64,000 nt of DNA, taken from positions 1 through 64,000 of the forward strand of contig JBOZRQ010000025.1 of NCBI GenBank assembly GCA_050789255.1, read 5' to 3'. Origin of the DNA: JBOZRQ01 sp050789255. Lineage in GTDB: Bacteria > Bacillota > Sulfobacillia > Symbiobacteriales > Symbiobacteriaceae. Positions within the stretch are counted from its first letter, which is position 1, and every line of letters begins with the position of its first letter. Under the pieces are notes generated by a model. It was given only the letters and a program-made list of their open reading frames with translations. It did no database searches and was not told where the DNA came from. The position numbers were made by a program, and so were the translations under genes. Positions 1 through 8,230 of this stretch are shown one piece after another.

Positions 1-17
1 CGGCGATAGACTGGGTT

Positions 18-69
18 GCCGAAGGGGCGGCGCAGCCTCGTCTCTGTTCGCCGGCGCCGCCCCTTCGGC
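18..69. repeat. Perfect 16-bp inverted repeat
   Basis: Positions 18-33 and 54-69 are perfect reverse complements (GCCGAAGGGGCGGCGC) around a 20-nt loop. A further 7-bp pair lies outside it (1-7 with 81-87). No T-run follows on either strand, so it is not a textbook terminator. It could be an extragenic palindrome, a mobile-element end, or the terminator of a gene beyond the window edge. Confidence 0.75.
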
Positions 70-729
70 ATGAAAGTGACATCGCCGGACTGGCGGGCCC
101 CGTCAAGGCGCCCTGCGAGTTCGGAGACTCGGATCTGTGCATGCTAGGGGACGGAGGGATCCCCATGGCGGCTGGCGTCAATCCCCGGCGGTTCTGGCAC
201 CGCCGTACCCACCAGTACTGGGTCGCCGCCTGCACCCGGTAGGTCTGCCGCGGCCGCGTCCGAAAGACGGGACTGGGGGTGGCGCAGGGTTCTGAACTTG
301 GCCGCGCAGCATGGCTCCCATCCCGATGACCTAATGGGCTTGACCACAGGGAGCCGCTGCCGCTGTAACGGCAGGCGCCTGCAGAGCAGCAAGAGGCCCT
401 GCGAGAGCAGGCACACGATCTGGCCAAGGAAATCACCCGATCCTGCAGCCGCCTGGTGGACGAGGTTCGTGGACAGCACGGTCGGTAGTACCAGACGGCG
501 GTAGAGCTGACGACGGTCTAGCTCACCCTCGGGCGAGAGTCCGGCGATGTCACACCAAAGGCTCCACGGCCTGGCCGGCGCACTGGGAGCGAACCTGGAG
601 GTCATGGACCGATCCAGCCGCGTGAGGAAAGAAAGGCACTAGGCAGAGGCGAGTCCCCGGCCCAGGGGCTCGTTTTAGCAATTAAATCCACTTGGTCTCA
701 AGCAGTACCATTTGTAAGAGCCACCGGGT

Positions 730-947
730 GTGTCAGAAACTGCACCTTCGCAGGTCGGTCTGTGTCAAAACCAACACCTTGGGGCCAAGAGTCCCGTTAC
801 GGTGGGGCGCCGGGTGACAAAATCCCGGTTTCATAGCGCCAACTTGGTCCCGTTGGGGCCCTCCACGGTTCCTTGGCCCCCCAACCTGCCACTTTTGACA
901 CATCGTCCAGCGCCGGGCCTGTGTCTGAAACTGCAGGTTGGCAGGTC
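730..947. repeat. Degenerate 27-bp direct repeats flanking a MITE-like unit
   Basis: Positions 730-756 and 921-947 match at 23 of 27 bases (both start GTGTC and end GCAGGTC). They bracket the inverted-repeat unit at 761-902, whose ends carry variants of the same TGTGTCAAAA-type motif. This suggests several related mobile-element ends nested or eroded together. Confidence 0.5.
761..902. mobile_element. Possible MITE-like element, about 142 bp
   Basis: The unit begins TGTGTCAAAA at 761-770 and ends with its exact complement TTTTGACACA at 893-902. Inside the ends, imperfect complementarity continues through GGGGCCAAG-like segments. It encodes nothing, which fits a miniature inverted-repeat element. 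No clear target-site duplication is visible and I cannot name a parent IS family. Confidence 0.4.
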
Positions 948-1507
948 TTGTCGGCCTGGCGCCCGCGGAGGCTCGGGTCGGGAGATGAGCGCGCTGAGCA
1001 CATACCTGGTCCGCACACGCAAGGTCCTGAATTGGGCGCAGCCAGATGTTCAACTCCTTATGACAGCCCGTCGTGGAAGTTGGTGTGGACTCAGGGGTCG
1101 TTACCTATGTACGCGGATCGATACTTGACGCGGATGGTTCTTTCCTACTGCCTCGCTGCCCAGTCACGGTTCCCTTAGCGAAGGCACCGAGGCCTTTATG
1201 GATTCACAAATGCCCCTTGTCCGGCTCCCTACTATCCGTTATTTTCCTTTATTACCTTTTATCGTTCGTTACGCTCCCATTCTGATCGGTAGGACCCCCG
1301 GCAATCTCGGTCATTGGCCCCTTAGCTCCGGTTGATAGCCATGTGCCGGATCTTCTTCCGGCGGTTGTGGCCCTCTGCGACGTCACACAAACACTCTTTG
1401 CCCAACTCCTCCTGGCGAAGGAGCAGGAATCCCCCCGCTTAGCGGCAAATATTAGTACTAGGTCACAATGGGGTTGGACAAACTTCTGGAATAGCACCAG
1501 TGCCTTA

Positions 1508-1536
1508 TTGCTACCGTTATAGACCAGAAGTAAACT
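1508..1536 (+). promoter_or_regulatory. Candidate sigma-A promoter for malic enzyme
   Basis: TTGCTA (1508-1513), a 17-bp spacer and TAAACT (1531-1536) lie about 95 bp before the TTG start at 1630. This is a pattern match only. Confidence 0.45.
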
Positions 1537-1629
1537 GTTCCTGTCCATCGGTGCATATCCCTGGAACCTAATCCAGTGTAAAATTGATCCATCCCGCAAT
1601 TGTTCCCTTATATGAAGGAGGCACCTGCC

Positions 1630-3081
1630 TTGGCTATCCAGAAATTGGGCGGCCTGCGTCTGATTCTGCGCATGGAGATCCAGAACACGGGGGCGATCTT
1701 CTCCTACCTGGCTACCGCCATCGGCGCCACCGGGGGAGATATCCTCGCCGTGGACCTGATTCAGGCTCGTAAGGACGTGGTGATCCGCGACCTGACGGTG
1801 GGCGTGGAGAGCCGCGAGCACGGCGATCGCGTTGTACAGGCGATTTCGGCGCTGCCCGGCGTTAAGATCATCAACGTCTCCGACCGGATCTTCCTGGCGC
1901 ATCTGGGCGGTAAGATCGAGGTCACCTCCCGCATCAACGTCAAGACCCGTGACGACCTCTCTATGGTTTACACCCCGGGTGTGGCCAGCGTCTGCACGGC
2001 GATCCATGAGGATCCCAACAAGGCCTTCACCCTGACGATCAAACGCAACACCGTCGCCGTGGTCTCCGATGGCACGGCCGTGCTGGGCCTGGGCGATATC
2101 GGCCCTGCCGCCGCGATGCCGGTCATGGAGGGCAAGGCGATGCTGTTCAAGCAGTTCGCCGGCGTCGACGCCTTCCCGATCTGCCTGGACACCAAGGACC
2201 CGGACGAGATCATCAAGATTGTCAAGGCGATGGCCCCGACCTTCGGCGGCATCAACCTGGAGGATATCTCCTCGCCCCGCTGCTTCTACATTGAGGAGCG
2301 GCTCAAGGAGGAGCTGGACATCCCCGTCTTCCACGATGACCAGCACGGCACCGCCGTCGTGGTGCTCGCCGGCCTCATGAACGCGGCCAAGGTGGTCGGC
2401 AAGCGCCTGGAGGACCTGAAGGTCGTCATCGTCGGCATCGGCGCTGCGGGCGTGGCGATCTCCAAGATGCTGATGCTCGCCGGCATCCGGAACATTATCG
2501 GCGTCGACCGCCAGGGCATCATCGAACGGGGCAAGGATTACCCGACCAACGCCATGTGGCAGTGGTACGCCGAGCATACCAACCCCGACAACATCCACGG
2601 CAACCTGTCCGATGCGATCAGCGGCGCCGATGTCTTCATTGGCGTCTCCGGTCCGGGTGTGCTGAACGTCGGGCACCTGAAGTCGATGGCCAAGGACCCG
2701 ATCGTCTTCGCCATGGCCAACCCGACCCCCGAGATCGACCCCGAGGAGGCCGCCCCGTACGTGCGGGTGATGGCGACGGGCCGCTCCGACTACCCCAACC
2801 AGGTCAACAACCTGCTCTGCTTCCCGGGCATCTTCCGCGGGGCGCTGGATTGCCGGGCCCGCCAGATTAACGATGCCATGAAGCTCGCCTCCGCCAAGGC
2901 GATCGCCTCCGTGGTGACGGCGGAGGAGCTGTCCGAGGAGTACATTATCCCCAGCGTGTTCAACAAGCGCGTGACGGACGCGGTCGCTCAGGCCGTGGTG
3001 GAGGCCGCCTACGAGACCGGCATGGCCCGGCGTGACCGCCGCGACCCGCGCACGGCGGACCGCAGCTTCGGCGACGACTAG
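1630..3081 (+). CDS. NAD-dependent malic enzyme with N-terminal ACT domain
   Basis: Oxidatively decarboxylates malate to pyruvate in the cytoplasm. The 483-residue product has an ACT-like domain at about residues 1-80, then the malic enzyme N domain (YTPGVA motif, VVSDGTAVLGLGD) and the NAD-binding domain (FHDDQHGTAVV, then VGIGAAGVAI, and MANPTPEI near the C-terminus). The TTG start at 1630 is chosen because AAGGAGG lies 8 nt upstream; frames starting farther upstream would have the ribosome site inside the gene. The ACT domain suggests allosteric control by a small ligand (family inference). It is monocistronic: a strong hairpin follows at 3173. Confidence 0.93.
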   Translation: MAIQKLGGLRLILRMEIQNTGAIFSYLATAIGATGGDILAVDLIQARKDVVIRDLTVGVESREHGDRVVQAISALPGVKIINVSDRIFLAHLGGKIEVTSRINVKTRDDLSMVYTPGVASVCTAIHEDPNKAFTLTIKRNTVAVVSDGTAVLGLGDIGPAAAMPVMEGKAMLFKQFAGVDAFPICLDTKDPDEIIKIVKAMAPTFGGINLEDISSPRCFYIEERLKEELDIPVFHDDQHGTAVVVLAGLMNAAKVVGKRLEDLKVVIVGIGAAGVAISKMLMLAGIRNIIGVDRQGIIERGKDYPTNAMWQWYAEHTNPDNIHGNLSDAISGADVFIGVSGPGVLNVGHLKSMAKDPIVFAMANPTPEIDPEEAAPYVRVMATGRSDYPNQVNNLLCFPGIFRGALDCRARQINDAMKLASAKAIASVVTAEELSEEYIIPSVFNKRVTDAVAQAVVEAAYETGMARRDRRDPRTADRSFGDD

Positions 3082-3172
3082 GGCTCAGGGAGTTTCGTTT
3101 CGGCCAGCAGAGCCGGTCACGGCGACATGCGCGCCGTGATCGGCGACGGGCCCCGCCAAACGCGGGGGAAGG

Positions 3173-3206
3173 GTGGAAGGGGGGCTGCGCTCAGCCCCCC
3201 TTCCAC
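3173..3206 (+). terminator. Intrinsic terminator after malic enzyme
   Basis: A perfect 15-bp G/C-rich stem (3173-3187 with 3192-3206) closed by the loop CGCT is followed by TTTC. A hairpin with the same loop and a similar stem occurs at 32868-32901. Confidence 0.75.
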
Positions 3207-3280
3207 TTTCATTCGAATGGGAACTTCCCGGTCTCCTTGTCCGTCTTGTTTGCTGTGGCCTATTTCCGGAGGTGAGGTCT

Positions 3281-5683
3281 GTGCGTGGCAGCGTGGGGCG
3301 GCGGGTCGCAGCCCTGGGGTGTGCAGTCGCCCTGTTGCTTGGTGCGAACCTGGCATGGGCCTTCTCGTACTATGAGCCCGTTCCCCAGGTGGGGGTGGGC
3401 GTGGCACGGCCGACCATCAGCCAGCAGTTGCAGCTCGGCCGCGGGGAGTCGATTGAGTCGGTCGCCATGTGGGTCGACGGCGTCCGAGTGACAGCCACCT
3501 GGAACGATACCGGGCTGATCAGCTACACCCCGGCACAGCCGCTGGCGCCGGGGACGCACCGCGTCCGGCTGCGGATCGACGTGGCGACCGGCATGCCCGG
3601 CCGCTACTACGAGCCGTTCGTGGAGGAGTTCAGCTTTGAGGTCGCACAGGGCGCCCTCGTGAGCCTGCCGGCGCCCGGGTCCGAGCAGCTGCAGGCCCTG
3701 GCCCGGGTGAACTGGTACCGCAAGGCGGCCGGGCTGGAGCCCATGGTCTACGCCGAGGCGTTGGGGGCATCGGCCGGGCGCCATGCCGAGTACCTGGCTG
3801 TGAACGACCGCCAGCGGCTCAGCGACGCTCACACCGAGGCGGAGGGGACCCCGCTGTACTTCGGGACGACCGGCGGCGACCGGGCGCGTTACTTCACCTA
3901 CGCAGGCGGCTCCTCGGAGGTGATCAACTTCGTGGACCGGGCGGAGCACGCCGTCGACGGCTGGATGGACTCGCTCTACCACCGCATTCCCCTGATCCGG
4001 CCGGGGAACACCGAGTTCGGCTACGGGGTGGGCGGGTCCGGCGATGAGTTGGTCAACGTGGTCCAGGTGGGTCCGGCCGCTGCGACCCCGGGCACCGTAC
4101 TGTGGCCCCAGCCGGAACAGTCCGGGGTGCCCACCGGCTGGGACGGAGCGGAGACCCCCGATCCCTTCGACCTTTACCCCGGGGCGGCGCGCCCCGTGGG
4201 CTACACGATCACGGCGACCTTCGGCGGGCGGGTCCGGAGCCTGACCCTGGACGCCGCCAGCCTGGCCGGGCCCGAAGGGAACGTCAAGGTGATGCGGTTT
4301 GCGCCGGGGCAGGACCCGCGGCTGACCGACACCGTGGCGATGATTCCCGCGGCGCCCTTGCACCCATCGACTACTTACAGCGCCTATATGGCCGGCCAGG
4401 TGGATCTTGGCAACGGCGCCCGGCCCTTTGAGTACCGCTGGCGATTTACGACCGGACCGGAGCACCCGCCCTTTCTGAAGAGCCGGGTGACCCGCTGGAC
4501 CGGCGCAGGCGTTGTCACCAGCATTACCCTGGAGGGCACCGGACTGCTCCCGGGCATGAAGGTCTTCCTGGGCGGCCTGCCCGTGCAGGACCTGACGGTC
4601 GCCTCGGCGACCAGGGCCACCTTCACACCGCCCGACGGCTATGCGGGCGGCAAGGCCGACCTGCTGCTGGTGACCCCGGGCGGTCAGGAGTACCTGTGGC
4701 GGAGCTTCTACACCGGCCACGAGACCCAGCGCTTCGAGAGCGACCGGGCCGCCTTCCAGACGGTGCAGCTGGAGGTGGGGGGCAAGCCCTTTGACCGGCC
4801 GGCTCTGCGGCACGTCTCCGGCGCCGTCCTGCTGCCCGAGGGGGCGCTGGCGGCGCTTGGCGCCAAGGTGACCCGAGTGGAGGCGATTGGCCGCGCCTAC
4901 TGGTCGTTCGGCGACCGGACGGGGGAGTACACCCGGGGCCACGCCGTCGCCAGCGTGGGCGGTGAGGCGCTGGTGCTGGCCCTGCCCGCCCAGGACTGGG
5001 ACGGGGAGGTCTACCTGGACCAGGCCCTCGTGCGCCAGCTCTCAGGGGCGTCCCTGACCGTGGGCGCCGACCGGGTGTCCGTGAACCCGGCGGCGGTGGA
5101 AGGGATGACCGACATCGCCTCGCACTGGGCGAGGGACTCTATTGTACAACTGCTGCGGGCCGGCGTGGTCAGCGGCAACGGCGACGGCACCTACAATCCC
5201 AATGGCACCTTGACCCGGGCCGCCTTCGTGAAGATGCTGACCGGCGCCCGCCGCCTGACTCCCTTGCCCGGCGATGCCGGCGGTTTTGCCGACACGGGCT
5301 CCCACTGGGTGGCTGGTCAGGGGTATGTGGGGGCGGCAGCGGCGGCGGGCATCCTGAAGGTAGGCGAGTACGAGGGCGCCCGGTTTGAGCCGGACCGGCC
5401 GATCACCCGGGAGGAGATCGCCATCATGGTGACGCGAGCCCTGGGGCGCGACTCGGCGGCGGTCCTGCGGTCGGTGCCGGTGGTGGGCGGGCTTGCCTCG
5501 GTTGGTGGCAAGCTGTTTACGGATGCCGGAAGCTGGGCGCGGCCAGGCCACGTGGCTGAAGCGATCGACCTGGGCATCGTGACCGGCTATGCCGAGCCGG
5601 ACGGGCGGTACAGCTTCCGTCCCGACCGGCAGGCCACCCGCGCCGAAGCGGCCGTTATGATCGTGCGTGCCATGCAGCGATAA
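3281..5683 (+). CDS. Secreted CAP-domain protein with S-layer homology domains
   Basis: Likely an exported cell-surface protein of 800 residues. A signal peptide spans about residues 1-27 (basic start, hydrophobic core, AWA cleavage site). A CAP/SCP-like domain lies at about 136-265 (VNWYRKAAGL, GYGVG). An Ig-like/IPT-like middle follows, and SLH repeats occupy about 608-800 (DIASHWARDSI, ITREEIAIMV, ATRAEAAVMI). SLH repeats typically bind pyruvylated secondary wall polymer, so the protein probably sits on the S-layer. The GTG start at 3281 is preferred over upstream in-frame codons because CGGAGGTGAGG precedes it and the signal peptide begins right there. The role of the CAP domain is unknown. 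Confidence 0.85.
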   Translation: MRGSVGRRVAALGCAVALLLGANLAWAFSYYEPVPQVGVGVARPTISQQLQLGRGESIESVAMWVDGVRVTATWNDTGLISYTPAQPLAPGTHRVRLRIDVATGMPGRYYEPFVEEFSFEVAQGALVSLPAPGSEQLQALARVNWYRKAAGLEPMVYAEALGASAGRHAEYLAVNDRQRLSDAHTEAEGTPLYFGTTGGDRARYFTYAGGSSEVINFVDRAEHAVDGWMDSLYHRIPLIRPGNTEFGYGVGGSGDELVNVVQVGPAAATPGTVLWPQPEQSGVPTGWDGAETPDPFDLYPGAARPVGYTITATFGGRVRSLTLDAASLAGPEGNVKVMRFAPGQDPRLTDTVAMIPAAPLHPSTTYSAYMAGQVDLGNGARPFEYRWRFTTGPEHPPFLKSRVTRWTGAGVVTSITLEGTGLLPGMKVFLGGLPVQDLTVASATRATFTPPDGYAGGKADLLLVTPGGQEYLWRSFYTGHETQRFESDRAAFQTVQLEVGGKPFDRPALRHVSGAVLLPEGALAALGAKVTRVEAIGRAYWSFGDRTGEYTRGHAVASVGGEALVLALPAQDWDGEVYLDQALVRQLSGASLTVGADRVSVNPAAVEGMTDIASHWARDSIVQLLRAGVVSGNGDGTYNPNGTLTRAAFVKMLTGARRLTPLPGDAGGFADTGSHWVAGQGYVGAAAAAGILKVGEYEGARFEPDRPITREEIAIMVTRALGRDSAAVLRSVPVVGGLASVGGKLFTDAGSWARPGHVAEAIDLGIVTGYAEPDGRYSFRPDRQATRAEAAVMIVRAMQR

Positions 5684-5733
5684 GCGCGCAAAGTTCTGCC
5701 GCCGCCGGGGATACTAAGGCCGGGGTGAGTGGA

Positions 5734-5898
5734 ATGGCCGACAATGAACGCAAGTCGCTTCAGCCCTTTGACGTGAAGTGCGGTGACGGCACCAGCGGCA
5801 GGGTGTCCGCCGAGTCGTCCACCGAAGCCTCGGAGATGGCCCAGGAGATGTGCCGGGTCCACGGCGGCGCCGAGGGTGATCCCCAGCCCCGGACCTAG
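5734..5898 (+). CDS. Small hypothetical protein, 54 aa
   Basis: An ATG at 5734 follows a GGGGTGAG ribosome site and opens a 54-codon frame ending at TAG 5896. The product is hydrophilic and acidic, contains two cysteines (in VKCGDG and EMCRVHGG) and has no membrane segment. It sits 50 bp after the SLH protein and just before a good terminator, which supports a real short gene. I do not recognise the family. Confidence 0.55.
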   Translation: MADNERKSLQPFDVKCGDGTSGRVSAESSTEASEMAQEMCRVHGGAEGDPQPRT

Positions 5899-5901
5899 AG
5901 A

Positions 5902-5932
5902 AAGTGGCAGGTCTTATACCTGCCGCTTTTTC
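5902..5932 (+). terminator. Intrinsic terminator
   Basis: GGCAGGT (5906-5912) pairs with ACCTGCC (5918-5924), with extra A/T-rich pairs outside, and is followed by GCTTTTTCTT. Confidence 0.8.
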
Positions 5933-6000
5933 TTATTCGGTGAACCTTTCGGGTCTACCCATCGTCTCATGAACGAAGAGAAGGAGAGGTGGCGGTCGGC

Positions 6001-6267
6001 ATGTGGGTATGGATGAGTCTTCTGTTGCTGCTGTTGGCCGCCGTCGGGCTGGTGACCTTCGACCTGCTGGTCCATTACTGGGCGGGTCGGTTCCGAACCT
6101 GGATCGACCTGCGCCATCACTTGTTATTTCTGATTGGGCTCCGTAAGGTGGACAGGCCGCTGCGCGCGGTGAAGGGGAAGTTCGTCAGCGATGGTAAGCC
6201 CCGGCGGCCGGGGTCGGCGACCGGCGACGGCCCGGACCGGTGGGCGGCGGGCAACGATACGAACTAG
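6001..6267 (+). CDS. Small single-span membrane protein
   Basis: The 88-residue product starts with a hydrophobic segment (residues about 4-25, leucine-rich) followed by a basic, then hydrophilic tail. AAGGAGAGGTGG lies upstream of the ATG at 6001; a GTG at 5989 is in frame but overlaps that site. Family not recognised. A hairpin terminator follows, so the gene appears to be its own unit. Confidence 0.5.
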   Translation: MWVWMSLLLLLLAAVGLVTFDLLVHYWAGRFRTWIDLRHHLLFLIGLRKVDRPLRAVKGKFVSDGKPRRPGSATGDGPDRWAAGNDTN

Positions 6268-6282
6268 GTTCAAGAAAGTAGC

Positions 6283-6310
6283 AAGCAGCTGGTCTTCCGG
6301 CTGCTTTCTT
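6283..6310 (+). terminator. Hairpin terminator
   Basis: AAGCAGCTGG (6283-6292) pairs with CCGGCTGCTT (6297-6306) with one wobble and is followed by TCTT. Confidence 0.6.
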
Positions 6311-6381
6311 CGTGGTCAGCAGAGGAGGAGAATCGCACTCCGCAACGACTACATTAGTAGAAAGGAGCGTGCTACCCAGGT

Positions 6382-6813
6382 TTGTTTGGGGAATGGTTTT
6401 CGGCCACGGCCAAGTGGCTCGGAGGTCTGATTGTGCCGGTGGTCTCAGCCCTGGCGGCATACCAGTTCGGGATCTGGCGGGTGCGGTTCGACGACCGGCG
6501 CCAGGCGACGCGGCTGGCGGTGGAGCAGTTGCTCAAGCCGCTCAGCCTGTACGTGGACCGGTGTGCCCATCCGGTGGACGGGCTGGAGGGGTTTGACGAG
6601 GATCAGGTGGCCTACATTGCCGGGCTGCTGGGCAGCAACGATGAGCTGCTGGACCCGGAGCTGGCGCGCTGGAAGGCGCTCTTCTTCGCCCGGCGGAACT
6701 ACAACGGGGACATGACCGCCCGGGAGGCGCGGGCGTTTGCCGCTTGCGTGGCCCGGCGCTACCACGGCGCCCGCCGCCGGCTGGGGCTGCCCTTCGACCC
6801 CCGCTCCGCATAG
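6382..6813 (+). CDS. Hypothetical membrane-anchored protein
   Basis: The 143-residue protein has an N-terminal hydrophobic segment at about residues 12-30 and a soluble, Arg-rich C-terminal part that looks helical. The start is a TTG at 6382 preceded by AAAGGAG at a long spacing (14 nt). No other start in this frame is better. I do not recognise a family. A terminator follows directly after the stop. Confidence 0.6.
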   Translation: MFGEWFSATAKWLGGLIVPVVSALAAYQFGIWRVRFDDRRQATRLAVEQLLKPLSLYVDRCAHPVDGLEGFDEDQVAYIAGLLGSNDELLDPELARWKALFFARRNYNGDMTAREARAFAACVARRYHGARRRLGLPFDPRSA

Positions 6814-6850
6814 AAAACGGCCAGGGAGAACTGCCTCCCCGGCCGTTTTT
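6814..6850 (+). terminator. Intrinsic terminator
   Basis: AAAACGGCC (6814-6822) pairs with GGCCGTTTT (6841-6849), and a weaker inner GGGAG/CTCCC pair extends the stem; a T-run closes it. It is nearly symmetric but only the upstream plus-strand gene needs it. Confidence 0.85.
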
Positions 6851-6894
6851 CATGCTGCTCCGCCGGACACGCTACTGGGCGGAGGGATCTTCAC

Positions 6895-7821
6895 ATGGAT
6901 ACACAGATGGAGCCGGGCGCCCTGCCGCTGGCGATGGCCCCGGGCGTTGGGGTCGGGCATGCCGTGACCCCGCAGAGCTATCTTCTGCGCAGGGAAAGGG
7001 CCGGGCTCAGCTATCAGGGGCTGGTTGACCCGGTCAACGAACGGCTGACGATCAAGGGCGCCCGGTACGGCGACGCAGCGGCCTTGGTAACCGATGTGCT
7101 GCGGGCCGCCCGTTCCCACGAGATGGGCAAGGTGCTCCTCTACGCCACAGAAGCGCAGTGGAAGTCCTTGCTGGCCAACGGCTTTACGCTGGAGGCGATC
7201 CTGGATGGCTTCTACCAGGGGGATGACGCCTACCTGATGGGCTACATGCTGCACCAGGAGCGCCGGGCCTGCGGCGACCTGGCCCGGGAGCAGGCTGTGG
7301 TGGAGGCGGCGCTCTCCGCACAGGTCGAGCCGCCCCCGCCCCTGCCGGAGGGCTATCGGGTGGTCAGCTGCGGCCCGGAGATGGCAGAAGCGTTGGCGGC
7401 GGTCTACCAGGCGGTCTTTACGAGCTTTCCGAGCCCCCTCCAGGAGCCGGATTTCGTCACGCGCCTGATCCGCAGCGGCGATGGCTTCTTCCGGGCGGTC
7501 ATGGATGGCGACCGAATCGCCAGCGTAGCTGCCGCTGAGCTGGAGCGAGCCTACGGCGCCGCCGAGGTGACCAACTGCGCCACCCTGCCTGCCCACCGGG
7601 GCGAGGGGCTGATGCAGATCCTGATTCAGGAGGTGGAGCGGGAGCTGCAGCGGCTGGACTTCGGCTGCTGGTTCAGCGTGGCGCGCTCCTCATCCTTCGG
7701 TATGAACCGGGCGCTGCACAAGGCCGGTTACCAGTTCCGCGGCCGTCTGCGCGGCAACAGCCACATCATGGGCGGCTTTGAGGACATGCACCTGTGGGTC
7801 AAGCGCCCCCGGCTTCACTAG
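6895..7821 (+). CDS. ablB: AblB-like beta-lysine N-acetyltransferase (GNAT)
   Basis: A 308-residue GNAT-superfamily protein resembling AblB. AblB acetylates beta-lysine, made from lysine by the 2,3-aminomutase AblA, to give the compatible solute N-epsilon-acetyl-beta-lysine. The N-terminal half has the AblB-type region (GDDAYLMGYML, then the RR linker). The GNAT fold lies at about 150-270 (ATLPAHRGEGLMQILIQEV as acetyl-CoA loop), and the family's typical C-terminal block is present (GGFEDMHLWVK). GGAGGGAT precedes the ATG. No ablA is next to it, which is unusual because the two are normally paired; it may act with an aminomutase elsewhere or on another amine. Confidence 0.75.
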   Translation: MDTQMEPGALPLAMAPGVGVGHAVTPQSYLLRRERAGLSYQGLVDPVNERLTIKGARYGDAAALVTDVLRAARSHEMGKVLLYATEAQWKSLLANGFTLEAILDGFYQGDDAYLMGYMLHQERRACGDLAREQAVVEAALSAQVEPPPPLPEGYRVVSCGPEMAEALAAVYQAVFTSFPSPLQEPDFVTRLIRSGDGFFRAVMDGDRIASVAAAELERAYGAAEVTNCATLPAHRGEGLMQILIQEVERELQRLDFGCWFSVARSSSFGMNRALHKAGYQFRGRLRGNSHIMGGFEDMHLWVKRPRLH

Positions 7822-8230
7822 CCTCGGTGCGCCGGCCCCCGAAGAGCTTCTCCCACAGGCCGGGGCTGTACTCGTAGACCGTGGCCTTTAAGAAGACCTG
7901 GCCGGCCTGGTCCAGGGGCGGCGCCCCCGGCATGGGCACGGTGGCCTTCCGGTCCAGCACCTTGACGATCAGGTTGGGCAGGTCCTGCACGACCTGCACC
8001 TCGGCGCCGAATACGGCCAGCAGGGCGTTCTCAGCCAGTTGCTGCGTCAGTTCGGCGGCCGTGGCGGCGGTGAGGATCTGCTTGGTCGGCGGAGCGATGC
8101 TCTCCTCCCCGGCGGAAGTGAGGCGCACGAACTTCAGCCAGACGCTGAACTTACCGGGGCGGATCTCAGGGAGTGGCAGGGCGGTCTGAATCGCTGCCGC
8201 GGTCTGCGCGGCCAGCCGGTCCAACTCCAT
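7799..8230 (-). CDS. Hypothetical protein downstream of rqcH
   Basis: A 143-residue soluble protein without recognisable motifs. GGAGGAGGGAAG sits 7-8 nt before the ATG at 8230, so the start is well supported although it overlaps the last 65 bp of rqcH. Its 3' end overlaps the convergent ablB-like gene by 23 bp. The overlap with rqcH suggests co-transcription and translational coupling. Function unknown. Confidence 0.65.
   Translation of the reverse strand: MELDRLAAQTAAAIQTALPLPEIRPGKFSVWLKFVRLTSAGEESIAPPTKQILTAATAAELTQQLAENALLAVFGAEVQVVQDLPNLIVKVLDRKATVPMPGAPPLDQAGQVFLKATVYEYSPGLWEKLFGGRRTEASEAGGA

Larger units (their letters stand above)
1..1629. other. Gene-free region with decayed sequence
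   Basis: No frame here has the codon pattern, ribosome binding site and length of a real gene. A plus-strand stretch near 375-480 reads as a short charged helical peptide but is bounded by stops (TAA upstream, TAG at about 488) and looks like a decayed coding remnant. The region also carries the inverted repeats listed separately and, at its right end, a probable promoter for the malic enzyme gene. I cannot assign a parent gene to the remnants. Confidence 0.6.

Noticed and set aside
144..605. 153-codon minus-strand frame in the first kilobase
   Set aside because: No ribosome site, odd composition and no motif. A plus-strand remnant in the same place is equally likely, so neither is called.
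1400..1480. A possible conserved leader motif (GCAGGAAT...AATATTAG)
   Set aside because: It gave an impression of a recurrent leader sequence, but I cannot tie it to a named RNA family or show a structure.
1252..2676. 474-codon minus-strand frame opposite the malic enzyme
   Set aside because: It is antisense to a clear malic enzyme and shows the biased Asp/Gly/His/Ala composition typical of GC-rich shadow frames; no ribosome site.
3260..4942. 560-codon minus-strand frame opposite the SLH protein
   Set aside because: Shadow of the CAP/SLH gene; Pro/Gly/Arg/His-rich composition with no domain.
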